From: VAZQ01 sp963744275 | GTDB taxonomy: Bacteria; Pseudomonadota; Alphaproteobacteria; Rhizobiales; Xanthobacteraceae | DNA: 64,000 nucleotides | Reading direction: 5' to 3' | Assembly (NCBI GenBank): GCA_963744275.1 | Contig: CAVUSX010000019.1 | Span: forward strand, 186,001 to 250,000 | Part shown: piece by piece, positions 44,812-53,809 of the stretch | Position numbering within the stretch: position 1 is the stretch's first letter | Layout of the letters: each line of letters starts with the position of its first letter | Program-made: the position numbers and the translations under genes | The notes under the pieces: model-generated | What the model was told of the DNA's origin: nothing | Seen by the model: only the letters and a program-made list of their open reading frames with translations | The model's database searches: none

Positions 44812-45239
44812 AGATTCACAAGCTCAAGGCCGAGGCAGGCTCGCGAAAGGAGTTCGACGGCATGCTTGCCGCGGCCCGCAGAAGCTTGGCCGACGCGCAA
44901 AACGAATCCATCGAGACCGACAGCCAGTTCGACCTCGCTTATGGTGCCGCTCACCGGTTGGCGCTCGCCGCCCTTCGCCAGCAGGGATATCGTTCCGAGA
45001 ACCGGATCACCGTCTTCCAGACGCTCATCCACACCATCGGTATAGATAACGCGGACATACAGGTCTTCCTCAAGGCTCACAACGAACGAAATCTGGCGGA
45101 ATACGAAGGCCGCGTGGACATCGATGAAAAGCTGCTCGCCGACCTCATTCGCTGCGCAAAGAAGCTGGAGACAGCGGTTGGAAAACTTGAGCCGCCTGCC
45201 GCCGTACAAGGATTCGCCTCGCAAAGTTTCACGGCGTGA
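44781..45239 (+). CDS. HEPN-domain protein (putative toxin partner)
   Basis: A 152-residue all-helical protein starting MGKQELDNLVKIHKLKAEAG. The layout is typical of HEPN: DSQFDLAYGAAHRLALAALRQQGYRSE, then LIHTIGIDNADIQVFLKAHNERNLAEYEG and a final helix. The RNase motif of HEPN toxins is R-x4-6-H; here the R-N is present (NERNLAEYEG) but Glu/Tyr replace the usual His, so RNase activity is uncertain. It overlaps the nucleotidyltransferase gene by 31 bases, supporting co-translation. It could be a toxin, a substrate-binding partner, or an inactive remnant. Confidence 0.75.
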   Translation: MGKQELDNLVKIHKLKAEAGSRKEFDGMLAAARRSLADAQNESIETDSQFDLAYGAAHRLALAALRQQGYRSENRITVFQTLIHTIGIDNADIQVFLKAHNERNLAEYEGRVDIDEKLLADLIRCAKKLETAVGKLEPPAAVQGFASQSFTA

Positions 45240-45286
45240 AGCGCATCCGCTGATAGTGTCAACTCGACGCGATGCACAGATCGGGA

Positions 45287-45385
45287 TAGGGCGCAATCGC
45301 TTTATTGCGCCGCTGCGCGAAGCCGAATGCTCTGGAAGCAAGGGCGCGGGGTGACCGATTGGCGCAATAAAGCGATTGCGCCCTA
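45287..45385. repeat. Perfect 25-base inverted repeat between convergent genes
   Basis: Arms at 45287-45311 and 45361-45385 are perfect inverted complements (each holds GGCGCAATAAAGCGATTGCGCC on one strand). The spacer is 49 bases. It lies between the HEPN gene and the convergent binding-protein gene, as the other long palindromes do, but its sequence is unrelated to them. Confidence 0.85.
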
Positions 45386-45495
45386 CAAGTGCCGCTTGAC
45401 GCGACCGTGCAAATCACTGCATTCGTCAAATTGAAACTCAGGAACTGTGCCCGGCCGGAATCCCGCGCCGGGTTTTTGCTGGTATCGCGATGAAT

Positions 45496-46666
45496 TCAAA
45501 TTTCTTGGTTCGGTCGAGCACAAGGATATCTTCTCGAGCCTTGCGCCGAGTGCATGGCTGCGCGTCCCTTCGGCCCTGATCCAGCGCTTTCGCATTGTTG
45601 TTTACAATAACAGCCGCCTGGAAGCCATGCGGTTTTGTTTGGTCGGCCTCGCGCCGTAAACCTTGCGCGATCGTTCGCTCCGTACCCGTGCCCCCCGGCC
45701 GCGAGCGGAACGAACAGGTCGGCGATCGGGATCGGCTGCGGGATGAAATGCTGCTCGGCCATGTATTGCACCAGCGCTTCCAGCGTCGGCCGATTGGCCT
45801 CGATCCCGTAGGGGAACGGATCGCCGGCGAAGACCTCGTTGATCTCCTCGATATCGTGGTGCACCCACGGCAGCATGTAGGGGTGCGCGCCGGTCTTGCG
45901 CATGCGGGCGAGCGCTTTGGCCTTGGCGTCGACCAGGCCTTTGTAGAGGCTGTTGCCGATCCAGGGGTTTTGCTCGTAGACGTCGCGCTTGATCACGACC
46001 AGATGCATGATCGGAAAGATGCGGGTCGCCTGGTAATAGGCGCGCTCGACGGCTCTCGAATCGGGGAACAGCGGCACGATGTCGGGATGCGGCTTGGGGC
46101 GCTGCGATCCCGCGATGGCGTCGATCTCGCCCGCGACCAGGAGATCGCGCAGCGAGCGGCCCTTCTCGTCGTGCTCGATGCGGGCCGGCGCGCAGCAGCG
46201 CCGGAGCGCTCGGATCGCCGTGCCGGCCGGATTCGTTGATGGCGCCTTCGACCCAGCGGATGCCGGACAGCTCGACGCCGTATTGGTGCATCAGATGGCC
46301 GCGAATCCAGACCGCGGCCGTCATCGTATAGAGCGGAACCCCGATGCGCTTGCCGGCCAGCTCCTGCGGGCCGCGAATGCCGGTCTTGCGATTGATGTAG
46401 ATGTAGCCGTGCCGGAACACGCGCGCCGGAAACACCGGCAGCGCCACGAACGGACAGCCGCCGCGCGCCAGCCGGCTGATGAATTCCGAGCTGGAGAACT
46501 CCGCGACGTCGAATTCCTGATGGCCGCCCATGCGGTCGAAGATTTCGCGCGGCGCTTCGATGGCCAGGAAATTGAGGTCGATCCCCTCGACGCCGACATC
46601 GCCGGTGCGCAGCGCATCGGTGCGATCGTAGATGCCGCAGGCGAACGTCAGGCTCAATCGGGACAC
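45496..46666 (-). CDS. Substrate-binding-like protein of the 4,5-dihydroxyphthalate decarboxylase family (frameshifted)
   Basis: Starts MSRLSLTFACGIYDRTDALR at 46666, the family start. It continues FDVAEFSSSEFISRL, FRHGYIYINRKTGIRGPQELAGKRIGVP and AVWIRGHLMHQYGVEL. The frame shifts near 46215 and goes on IVPLFPDSRAVERAYYQATR and PWVHHDIEEINEVFAGD to IPIADLFVPLA. Expected length is about 325 residues, ending near 45690; the frame runs on to 45496 with no family likeness, so a second shift near the G run at 45698 is likely. These proteins have an ABC binding-protein fold; some are linked to phthalate breakdown. Confidence 0.75.
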
Positions 46667-46765
46667 GTCATGACCTCAGGGGATGAAGGGTGGATGAGAA
46701 GCATGGATGCGAAGCGCGGATGGAAGCAGGGGAGGGCGACACCGCGCCAGCGGCGTTCGCCGCCG

Positions 46766-47376
46766 TCAGGCCACCAGGTAGCGCACCGCCGAGAACACCG
46801 CCAGCGCCCCGCCCAGGATCGCGAGCAGCCCGCGCAGCCAGGGCCGGCCGCCGTCCTGCGGCTCGTCCGGGGCGGTCATGTCGATCTCGTTGAGCTCGCC
46901 CGGATCGACGACCCGGATCTTGTTGGCGACGAGATCGATGTCGCTGGCGTGCTGGGCGCTCGAGAGCCGCACCGTGAGGGATTGCGCATCGGCGGTCGCG
47001 AACGGGAAGCCGAGCCAGACGTCGCAGGCGGTCAGGATCGGGCTTTCGAGCTCGCCGGGATCGGAGCCTTGCGTCTCCGGCGGGCGCCACCAGGGCAGCA
47101 TGGCGACCAGGCTCGGCGTATCGCTGCCGCGCATCACGTTGCCTGCGGCCGCATGACCGCCGGCGTGCGGCTTGCGGTTTGGTGCGGTCGTGGGCGTGGG
47201 CGCGAGCGGCACCGGCGCGACCGCGTCGGGCGCCGCCTGTGGGGCCGACGGTTGCGCCGCTGACGCGGGCGCCGCTGAGGCCGGCGCGGCCCGCGCGGCC
47301 GCAGGCGGCAGAGAGCCGCCAGCGGCAAAGCCGCCAGCGCCGTCAACGCCGCCATGTTCGCAATCCAGCCGGTCAT
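46766..47376 (-). CDS. Exported Ala/Pro-rich hypothetical protein with a C-terminal membrane anchor
   Basis: The ATG at 47376 (MTGWIANMAALTALAALPLAAL) starts a signal-peptide-like segment, but a one-base shift near 47310 is needed to join it to the main frame (AAPDAVAPVPLAPTPTT, NVMRGSDTPSLVAMLPWWRPPE, SPILTACDVWLGFPFATADAQ). The last 25 residues (RGLLAILGGALAVFSAVRYLVA) form a transmembrane helix. The central part is Ala/Pro-rich and disordered. The family was not recognised. It lies between two binding-protein genes on the same strand. Confidence 0.5.
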
Positions 47377-47600
47377 CGGTACGCAATCCTGTGGTCCTGC
47401 GACGGACGCGATCAACGCTTGCCGGCATGGCTTCAGGTTGACGCAATTGGGGAAATTTCAGCGCAAGGGAGGGCCGCAAATGCGGCGGAATGCGGTCGGG
47501 CCCCCCACAGCGGCGCCCCTGGATTGTGGCACCATGAGCATCGGCATCAAGACGCGCACGCCGAGCCGCCCGCGAAGACCCGGGCGGTGACGCCGTCATA

Positions 47601-48587
47601 TCAATCAATGGTCACCCCGCTGGCCTTGATCGGGACGGCCCATTTGGTGATCTCGCTCTTGACGAATTGCCCGAGATATTGCGGCGTTGCGCGATCGTCC
47701 GAGACGACCGTGGCGCCGAGACCTTCGAGGCGATCGCGCACCGCCGGTGTCTTCATGGCGTGCACGATGGCGCCATTGAGCTTCTGCACGACCGCCTCGG
47801 GGGCGTTCTTGGGCAGAAAGACCGCGCTCCAGGTATAGGCCTGCACGTCGGTGCCCTGCTCGAGCGCGGTCGGCAGATTGGGCAGCACCGCGGCGCGTTC
47901 CTTGGTCAGGATCGCCAAGCCCTTGACGGTGCCGGCGTCGATCTGCGGCTTGGCGGTGGCGATGATGTCGCACAGATAATCGACGCGGCCGCCGGCCAGG
48001 TCCTGCATGGCCGGGCCGGTCCCGCGATAAGGCACATGGGTGATGTTGACCCCGATCACGTAGTTGAGCACCACGCAGGCCAGATGCGTGGCCGAGCCGG
48101 CGCCGGCCGAGCCGTATTGCATCTTGGCCTGGTTGGCTTTCGCATAGGCGACGAATTCCTTGAAATTGTTCGCCGGCAGGTCCTTGCGGGTGATGAGGGC
48201 GATCGGGGTCTCGGCCACCAGGGCGACCGGCGTGAAGTCCGACGCCGCATCATAGAGCGGCTTCTTGAACAGCGTCTGGTTCTGCGCATGGGTCCCGACG
48301 CTGCCGAGCACCATCGTGTAGCCGTCGGGCGCCGCCTGGGCGACGCGCACCGAGCCGGTCATGCCGCCCGCGCCCCCGACGTTCTCGATGATGACCTGCT
48401 GGCCGAGCGCCTCGCTCATGCCCTGGGCGATGATGCGGCCGAGCACGTCCTGCGGGCCGCCGGCCGCGAACGGGATGATCATCACCATGGGATGGTTGGG
48501 GAAATTCTGCGCCACGGCGGTGCCGGTAAGCGCGCCGGTGAACACGAGCAAAGCGCCGAAGGCGGCGCCGGAGAGCTTCTTGAGCAT
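47601..48587 (-). CDS. TctC/Bug-family substrate-binding protein (classical type)
   Basis: A 328-residue protein from the ATG at 48587, with GGGAGG just upstream. The signal peptide is MLKKLSGAAFGALLVF...GTAVAQ. It has the classical Bug motifs NFPNHPMVMIIPFAAGGPQDVLGRII, IENVGGAGGMTGSVRVAQA, PDGYT and THVPYRGTGPAMQDLAGG, closer to the Bordetella Bug type than the other TctC copies here. Ligand not predictable. It is divergent from the aspartate-dehydrogenase-like gene. Confidence 0.95.
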   Translation of the reverse strand: MLKKLSGAAFGALLVFTGALTGTAVAQNFPNHPMVMIIPFAAGGPQDVLGRIIAQGMSEALGQQVIIENVGGAGGMTGSVRVAQAAPDGYTMVLGSVGTHAQNQTLFKKPLYDAASDFTPVALVAETPIALITRKDLPANNFKEFVAYAKANQAKMQYGSAGAGSATHLACVVLNYVIGVNITHVPYRGTGPAMQDLAGGRVDYLCDIIATAKPQIDAGTVKGLAILTKERAAVLPNLPTALEQGTDVQAYTWSAVFLPKNAPEAVVQKLNGAIVHAMKTPAVRDRLEGLGATVVSDDRATPQYLGQFVKSEITKWAVPIKASGVTID

Positions 48588-48811
48588 TTGATCCTCCCTG
48601 GAGTTGGGGGCAGTTTGCGTTTGTTGAGGGCCGGGTCAACTCTTCTTTTGTCGCGGGTGCCAGCATGCAGCCTCGCCTTCGTGTAAGGGAATATGCGGGG
48701 GCGGGCGGTGGGGCATCGAAGCGCCGCAGGCGCGCGACCCTCGCGCCAATCCCACTGGAGAATGGGGAAATTCAGGCCGCCTTTGGCGGCTCAATGAGGG
48801 AGGTTTGCTCA

Positions 48812-49612
48812 ATGACCCGCGTCGCCATAGCCGGTCTCGGTGCCGTCGGCCGTGTCGTTGCCCGCAGTCTCGCCGACGGCATACCGGGGCTCGTGCTCGC
48901 GTGTGCCGCCAGCCGCGACCGCGCCAAGGCGCAGGCCTGGCTCGAGGCCGAGCAGATCGCCTGTCCGCTGGTCGAGCTGGAGGCGTTTCCGGGCTTGGCC
49001 GATCTGGCGGTCGAATGCGCGCCCGCCGCGCTGCTCGAGCGCATCTGCCGGCCGATGCTCGAAGCCGGCAAGACCGTCATGGTGCTGAGCGCCGGTGCGC
49101 TGCTGCCGCACCCCGATCTCATCGCGCTGGCGAAGGAGCGCGGCGGACAGATCATCGTGCCGACCGGCGCCTTGCTCGGGCTCGATGCGGTGACGGCCGC
49201 CGCCGAGGGCAGCATCCGGTCGGTGCGCATGACCACCCGCAAGCCGCCCAAGGGGCTCGCCGGCGCGCCCTACCTCGAGCAGCATGGCATTTCGGTCGAA
49301 AACCTGCAGGAGCCCAAATGCGTGTTCCGCGGCACCGCCCGCGAGGCTGCGGCCGGCTTCCCGGCCAATGTGAACGTCGCCGCCGCCCTTTCGCTCGCCG
49401 GCATCGGGCCCGAGCGCACCCGGACCGAAATCTGGGCCGATCCCACCGTCGAGCGCAATTGCCACACGATCGAGGTCGACGCCGACTCGGCGCGGTTCAC
49501 CCTCACGATCGAGAACATCCCGTCGGAAAATCCCAAAACCGGCCGCATCACGGCGCTCTCGGTCCTGGCAGCTCTGCGTAAACTGCATGCCCCGCTGCGG
49601 GTGGGGACCTGA
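48812..49612 (+). CDS. Aspartate dehydrogenase-like oxidoreductase (NadX family)
   Basis: A 266-residue NAD(P)-dependent enzyme from the ATG at 48812, with GGGAGG upstream; the open frame reaches back to 48665 but lacks similarity there. The Rossmann motif is VAIAGLGAVGRVV. The catalytic half has TGALLGLDAVTAAAEG, TRKPPKGLAGAP, FPANVNVAAALSLAGIGPERTR and a final region with ENIPSENPKTGRITALS. These match the aspartate dehydrogenase family, which converts L-aspartate to iminoaspartate for NAD synthesis or in catabolic pathways. The gene stands beside a TctC gene, as catabolic variants often do; the true substrate may differ. Confidence 0.85.
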   Translation: MTRVAIAGLGAVGRVVARSLADGIPGLVLACAASRDRAKAQAWLEAEQIACPLVELEAFPGLADLAVECAPAALLERICRPMLEAGKTVMVLSAGALLPHPDLIALAKERGGQIIVPTGALLGLDAVTAAAEGSIRSVRMTTRKPPKGLAGAPYLEQHGISVENLQEPKCVFRGTAREAAAGFPANVNVAAALSLAGIGPERTRTEIWADPTVERNCHTIEVDADSARFTLTIENIPSENPKTGRITALSVLAALRKLHAPLRVGT

Positions 49613-50008
49613 TTTCTCATGTCCGGCTGCCCGCCCGGGGGCCAGCCCGGCTGCCCGCTTCGCGGCCGAGCCCCGTTTTGGATTATGGTAAACGGAATCC
49701 TAACGATTGGGGTGTCGGATCGGTGCTATTGGCCGCCGAAGGGTCATTTTTTGATGAAATCGAGGGTTTTCGGTCCGAAAATGCAAAAAAACCGGGTCTT
49801 GAGGCGAATGAATCCACTGTCTTCGCGCGCGCCGGCGCTTGCAACGGCCGTTTCTGGGCTATGATCATGTACCCGTTTCGGGGCCGGTTTGCACCGGTCA
49901 GCCGGCGGCGCGCGGGTCCGGGGGGGCCGCGCCCGCAGGCTCATCACGGATCGTTGAACCGAACGCCCTCCCCGTGCGACTAATCCACGAGCCGACCGTC
50001 AGGACGTG
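49613..50008. other. Intergenic region upstream of the ECF sigma gene
   Basis: No credible gene in these 396 bases. A T/A-rich part at about 49740-49800 carries a partial copy of the dispersed repeat (TTTTCGGTCCGAAAATGC). The rest should contain the sigma-factor promoter; a possible GAACC...CGAC pair near 49955-49980 was seen but cannot be assigned with confidence. Confidence 0.45.
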
Positions 50009-50569
50009 ATGCAAGCGACAGCCGACGAGGTCCTGATCGGGCGAATTGCTTCTGGCGACCGGCTCGCCATGCAGGTTCTGTTCGCACGGCACCATGTGCG
50101 GGTCTACCGGTTCGTTTTGCGTCTCGTGCGCGATGAAAGCACGGCGGAGGACTTGATCAGCGAAGTGTTTCTCGACGTGTGGCGTCAGGCTGGTCGGTTC
50201 GAAGGGAGGTCCGCGGTGTCAACATGGTTGTTGGCGATCGCGCGTTTCAAGGCGCTGTCGGCGCTGCGGCGTCGGCCGGACGAGGAATTGGACGACGAGA
50301 CGGCGGCCGGGATCGAGGATCCCTCGGATAGTCCGGAAGCCGCCCTGGAGAAGAAGGACAAGAGTGCGCTGATCCGGAAGTGCCTGACGGGACTTTCGGC
50401 GGAGCATCGGGAGATCATCGATCTGGTCTACTACCACGAGAAGTCCGTGGAGGAAGTGGCGCTGATCGTCGGCATCCCGGAGAACACGGTTAAGACGCGA
50501 ATGTTCTATGCCCGCAAGCGGTTGGCGGAACTGCTGAAGGCGGAAGGAATAGAAAGAGGTTGGCCATGA
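50009..50569 (+). CDS. ECF-family RNA polymerase sigma factor
   Basis: A 186-residue sigma factor starting MQATADEVLIGRIASGDRLA at 50009; a GTG directly before it could also serve. Region 2 shows HHVRVYRFVLRLVRDESTAEDLISEVFLDVWRQ with STWLLAIARFKALSALRR. Region 4 is LTGLSAEHREIIDLVYYHEKSVEEVALIVGIPENTVKTRMFYARKRLAELL, the HTH that reads the -35 box. There is no region 1.1 or 3. Its stop overlaps the start of an anti-sigma gene (ATGA), so that gene product should control it. Confidence 0.93.
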   Translation: MQATADEVLIGRIASGDRLAMQVLFARHHVRVYRFVLRLVRDESTAEDLISEVFLDVWRQAGRFEGRSAVSTWLLAIARFKALSALRRRPDEELDDETAAGIEDPSDSPEAALEKKDKSALIRKCLTGLSAEHREIIDLVYYHEKSVEEVALIVGIPENTVKTRMFYARKRLAELLKAEGIERGWP

Positions 50570-51246
50570 ACACGATCGACAAAGAGCGCGATGACCTCGA
50601 GACCCTTTTGCCGTGGCATGCGGCGGGGACGCTCAATCGTCGCGATGCCGAGCGCGTCGAAAAGGCGCTCGCCGGCGATCGGGAGCTGTTGCGGCGCTTC
50701 AATCTCGCCCGCGAGGAGCTCAACGAGACGATCCATCTCAACGAGACGCTGGGCGCGCCGTCGGCGCGGGCCATGGAGAAGCTTTTCGCCGCGATCGACG
50801 CCGAGCCGGTGCGCAAGCCCAAGGTCTCCTTCGACCTCGCCGGCCGGTTCGCCAACTTCGTGGCGAGCTTCTCGCCCCGCACCCTGGCGCTGGCCGGAGC
50901 GGTGGGCGCGCTGGCGATCGTGCTGCAGGCCGGAGTGATCACGACCGGCTTGATCAAGCATGAAGCCGGCACCGAGGTGGCGAGCAAGCAGGATACGGTT
51001 TCGCAGCCCGAGATGGCGTCCGCCGATGTGAGCGATGGCACGCTGGCCGCCGTCCGGTTCGCCCCGAAGGCGGAAGCCGGCCAGATCACGGCTTTCCTGG
51101 CGACCAACAAAGCCTCGATGATCGATGGTCCGCTGACCGGCGGTATCTACACGATCCGGCTGCCCGAGTCCGGCAAGGCCAAGGAAGATCACATCAAGCA
51201 GATGGCTCAATCCACTCTGGTTGATTTGATCGCGCCCAAGCAATAG
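50566..51246 (+). CDS. Membrane-anchored anti-sigma factor
   Basis: A 226-residue protein starting MNTIDKERDDLETLLPWHAAG at 50566, overlapping the sigma stop. The first 70 residues form the anti-sigma helical domain (LPWHAAGTLNRRDAERVEKAL) that binds the sigma factor; it lacks the H-x3-C-x2-C zinc motif of ZAS proteins. One transmembrane helix (TLALAGAVGALAIVLQAGVITTG, about residues 105-127) leads to a C-terminal domain of about 95 residues outside the cytoplasm, which may sense a signal. The subtilase gene follows 109 bases downstream. Confidence 0.85.
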   Translation: MNTIDKERDDLETLLPWHAAGTLNRRDAERVEKALAGDRELLRRFNLAREELNETIHLNETLGAPSARAMEKLFAAIDAEPVRKPKVSFDLAGRFANFVASFSPRTLALAGAVGALAIVLQAGVITTGLIKHEAGTEVASKQDTVSQPEMASADVSDGTLAAVRFAPKAEAGQITAFLATNKASMIDGPLTGGIYTIRLPESGKAKEDHIKQMAQSTLVDLIAPKQ

Positions 51247-51355
51247 CCGGGCGCGCCTGGCGGCCTGCGGGCAAGCTCGCGCCGACACAAATCGGCCTCG
51301 AAGCCGGCGCTCAGACAGGCCGGCGTGAGATCGGGCTGCACCGTGTAGCGGAGGC

Positions 51356-53059
51356 ATGGCCATGGGCTCTGGCGGAGAACGCACGCGCACCGCATCGGAT
51401 CGGATCCTGCCGCCCAAGCTGCTCCTGTCGGCGGCCCTGGCGGCGCTCATCATTGCGGCCCCGGCCGGCGATCGCACGTCGGCACTGGCGATGAATCTCC
51501 GCTCCGGCTTCGGGGCTGCCCGCCTCGGCGGCGCCGGAGCCGTCCATCTCAACAGCGGCCCACGCGTGCTGCCAGGTCGCACCGTGGGCGCCACTTCGGT
51601 CGGCGGTGGTCGCGAGGTCCGCATCGTCGGACGCGGCGAGCACGGCCGCGACCAGCCGGGCAATCCCTGCAAGCCGGACCGCTCCCGTTTGGAGCGCTGC
51701 GTGGTCAATCCCGGCCATGATCACCCGGGCGGCGGTTATCCCGGCGGCGTCGATGGTCCGCGCGGGCCCATCCTGACCCATGTGGTGCCGGCAAATCCCA
51801 TCGGCGTGACGAGCCAGCCGGCCGCAAGCGGCATCGGCTCGTTGCCGCCCGGCACGCCCGGGCCCCAGGTGGCCCGGCGCAGCGGCAGCGGCGTGCCGCC
51901 CCTCAACGAACGGCGCTATGTGCCCGACGAGGTGGTGGTCGAGCTCGCCACCTCGCTCACCAATCAGCAGACCGATGCACTGGCGCGGCGGCACCGGCTG
52001 ACCCGCCTGCAGTCCGTCGCTTTTCCGCTCGGCGGCACCACGCTGGTGCGCTGGAAGATCGCCGACCGCCGCTCGGTGCCGGCCGTCGTGCGTGCGCTCG
52101 AGACCGACGGCACGGTGCTTTCCGCCCAGCCGAACTACCTGTTCGCCCTGCAGGACGAGGCGGCGGTCCCGGAAGCGCCGCACGAAGGCGATCCGGCCCA
52201 ATACATCCTGGACAAGATGCATCTTCCGCAGGCCCATGCGCTCGCCCAGGGCAAGGTCCTGGTGGCGGTGATCGATTCCGGCGTGGACATCACGCATCCC
52301 GATCTCGCCGGCGATATCGCGGGCACGTTCGATGCGATCGGAAACGGCCTCAAGGCGCATGCGCACGGAACCGCCATCGCGGGCGCGATCGCGGCGCATG
52401 GCCGGCTCATGGGGGCGGCGCCGGCGGCCCAGATTTTGGCGGTGCGTGCGTTCAGCGGCACCGATGGGGCCGACGACGGCACCACCTTCGCCATCATGTC
52501 CGGGCTGAGCTGGGCGGTGTCCCACGGGGCGCGCGTCGTCAATATGAGCTTCGCGGGCCCGCAGGATCCCGGCATCGCCCGCAGCCTCGCGGCCGCCCAT
52601 GACAGGGGCGTCGTCCTGGTCGCGGCCGCCGGCAACAAGGGTGCCAAATCGCCGCCGCTTTATCCGGCCGCCGATCCCAACGTCATCGCGGTCACCGCGA
52701 CGGATGCCAACGACCAGCTGCCGGCATTCGCCAATCGGGGCCGCTATGTGGCGGTCGCCGCCCCGGGGGTCGACCTCATGCTGCTGGCGCCCAACGGGAC
52801 CCTGCAATTCTCATCCGGAACCTCGTTCTCGGCCGCCTATGTGACCGGGACCGCGGCCCTGATGCTCGAACGCAGGCCCGATCTCGGGCCCGAGACGTTG
52901 CGCCAGGCGCTCACCGAAACCGCTCATCACCTCGGGTCCAAGCTCGCCGACGACCAAGCGGGCGCCGGTCTGGTCGACGCCTACCAGGCCGTCCTGTCGC
53001 TGGTGCCGCCACCCGTCGATGCGGCCGCGAGCGTGCTGCCGGCCGCGGTTCGCCGTTGA
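51356..53059 (+). CDS. Exported S8 (subtilisin-like) serine protease
   Basis: A 567-residue protein with an N-terminal hydrophobic segment (LLLSAALAALIIAAPAG). A low-complexity Gly/Pro-rich region of about 150 residues is followed by an I9-like propeptide-type segment (YVPDEVVVELATSLTNQQTDALAR) and the catalytic domain. The triad is seen: Asp in VAVIDSGVDITHPDL, His in AHAHGTAIAGAIAAHG, Ser in FSSGTSFSAAYVTGTAALML; the oxyanion Asn is in VAAAGNKG. It should be a periplasmic or secreted protease. It follows the sigma/anti-sigma pair in one orientation and is probably part of the regulon. Confidence 0.9.
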   Translation: MAMGSGGERTRTASDRILPPKLLLSAALAALIIAAPAGDRTSALAMNLRSGFGAARLGGAGAVHLNSGPRVLPGRTVGATSVGGGREVRIVGRGEHGRDQPGNPCKPDRSRLERCVVNPGHDHPGGGYPGGVDGPRGPILTHVVPANPIGVTSQPAASGIGSLPPGTPGPQVARRSGSGVPPLNERRYVPDEVVVELATSLTNQQTDALARRHRLTRLQSVAFPLGGTTLVRWKIADRRSVPAVVRALETDGTVLSAQPNYLFALQDEAAVPEAPHEGDPAQYILDKMHLPQAHALAQGKVLVAVIDSGVDITHPDLAGDIAGTFDAIGNGLKAHAHGTAIAGAIAAHGRLMGAAPAAQILAVRAFSGTDGADDGTTFAIMSGLSWAVSHGARVVNMSFAGPQDPGIARSLAAAHDRGVVLVAAAGNKGAKSPPLYPAADPNVIAVTATDANDQLPAFANRGRYVAVAAPGVDLMLLAPNGTLQFSSGTSFSAAYVTGTAALMLERRPDLGPETLRQALTETAHHLGSKLADDQAGAGLVDAYQAVLSLVPPPVDAAASVLPAAVRR

Positions 53060-53302
53060 GGCGCGGGTCCCGGTTTTTCTGAAAAAACTCGCCAAAGCCG
53101 TCGCGGCGGCAGCGGACAATTCTAAAAATCAAAAGTCCGAACAACGACTTAGGCGAATCGCTTGGCGGAAAACAAAAACTTTAAAGCCGCATGAACCTTT
53201 TCCGGGGCAGCCGCGACTAATGTTCGAAGCGGCCGATGGTCGCTAGTTGAGAACCCCGATCGGCGCTGCCCCCCCCCGATCCCCTGGCGCCGATCAATGC
53301 GG

Positions 53303-53341
53303 CCCGCCCGGCTCCCCCCGCCGGGCGGGTCTGTTCTTTTT
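53303..53341 (+). terminator. Intrinsic terminator after the subtilase gene
   Basis: Ten-base perfect arms CCCGCCCGGC and GCCGGGCGGG (53303-53312, 53320-53329) with a C-rich loop, followed by TCTGTTCTTTTT. It lies 244 bases after the subtilase stop, so it likely ends the sigma-factor operon with a long 3' tail. Confidence 0.75.
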
Positions 53342-53497
53342 GGGCCACCGCCCCGCCGCGGCATTGTTTTCAACATCCATCCGTCACCTGTGAAGTCAGG
53401 GGAGCAAACGCCCCCAAGCAGCACTCTTTGGTTGCGCTGGTATCCATGTAGGGAAACCATTGGGCGGCTGATTCGATCCCAGGCACGGATTTCCCGC

Positions 53498-53779
53498 ATG
53501 ACCGAATGGCAATCCGCACGCCGGCTCGCCCAGACCGCGCAAAAATGGCGCGATCTCGTCAACCGGCGCTGTGCGCACTTCATCGAGCTGCACAAATCGG
53601 GGCGCTGGACGCACTACTACGATGAGGCCCGGTTCCTGGTGCTCATGCGCGAGGCCGCGGATTTGGCCGAGCGTTGGGCGGTGATTGCGCCGCGCCCGGA
53701 CGACGCGCCGCTTGCGCACGACGCCGCAACCGCCGAGCCGGAGCCCGCGGCCCCTACACGGTACCGCCCGGCAGCCTGA
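53498..53779 (+). CDS. TIGR03809 family protein
   Basis: A 93-residue soluble protein starting MTEWQSARRLAQTAQKWRDL at 53498. It is mostly alpha-helical: AHFIELHKSGRWTHYYDEARFLVLMREAADLAERWAVIAPRP. The tail is Pro/Ala-rich. This pattern matches the TIGR03809 family of small alphaproteobacterial proteins, which often lies near TIGR03808 (here at 55056-56437). Function unknown. The open frame extends upstream to 53297, through the terminator, and is discounted. Confidence 0.82.
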   Translation: MTEWQSARRLAQTAQKWRDLVNRRCAHFIELHKSGRWTHYYDEARFLVLMREAADLAERWAVIAPRPDDAPLAHDAATAEPEPAAPTRYRPAA

Positions 53780-53809
53780 AACCGCCTTGCCGGAGGAATG
53801 CCCTGGCGC

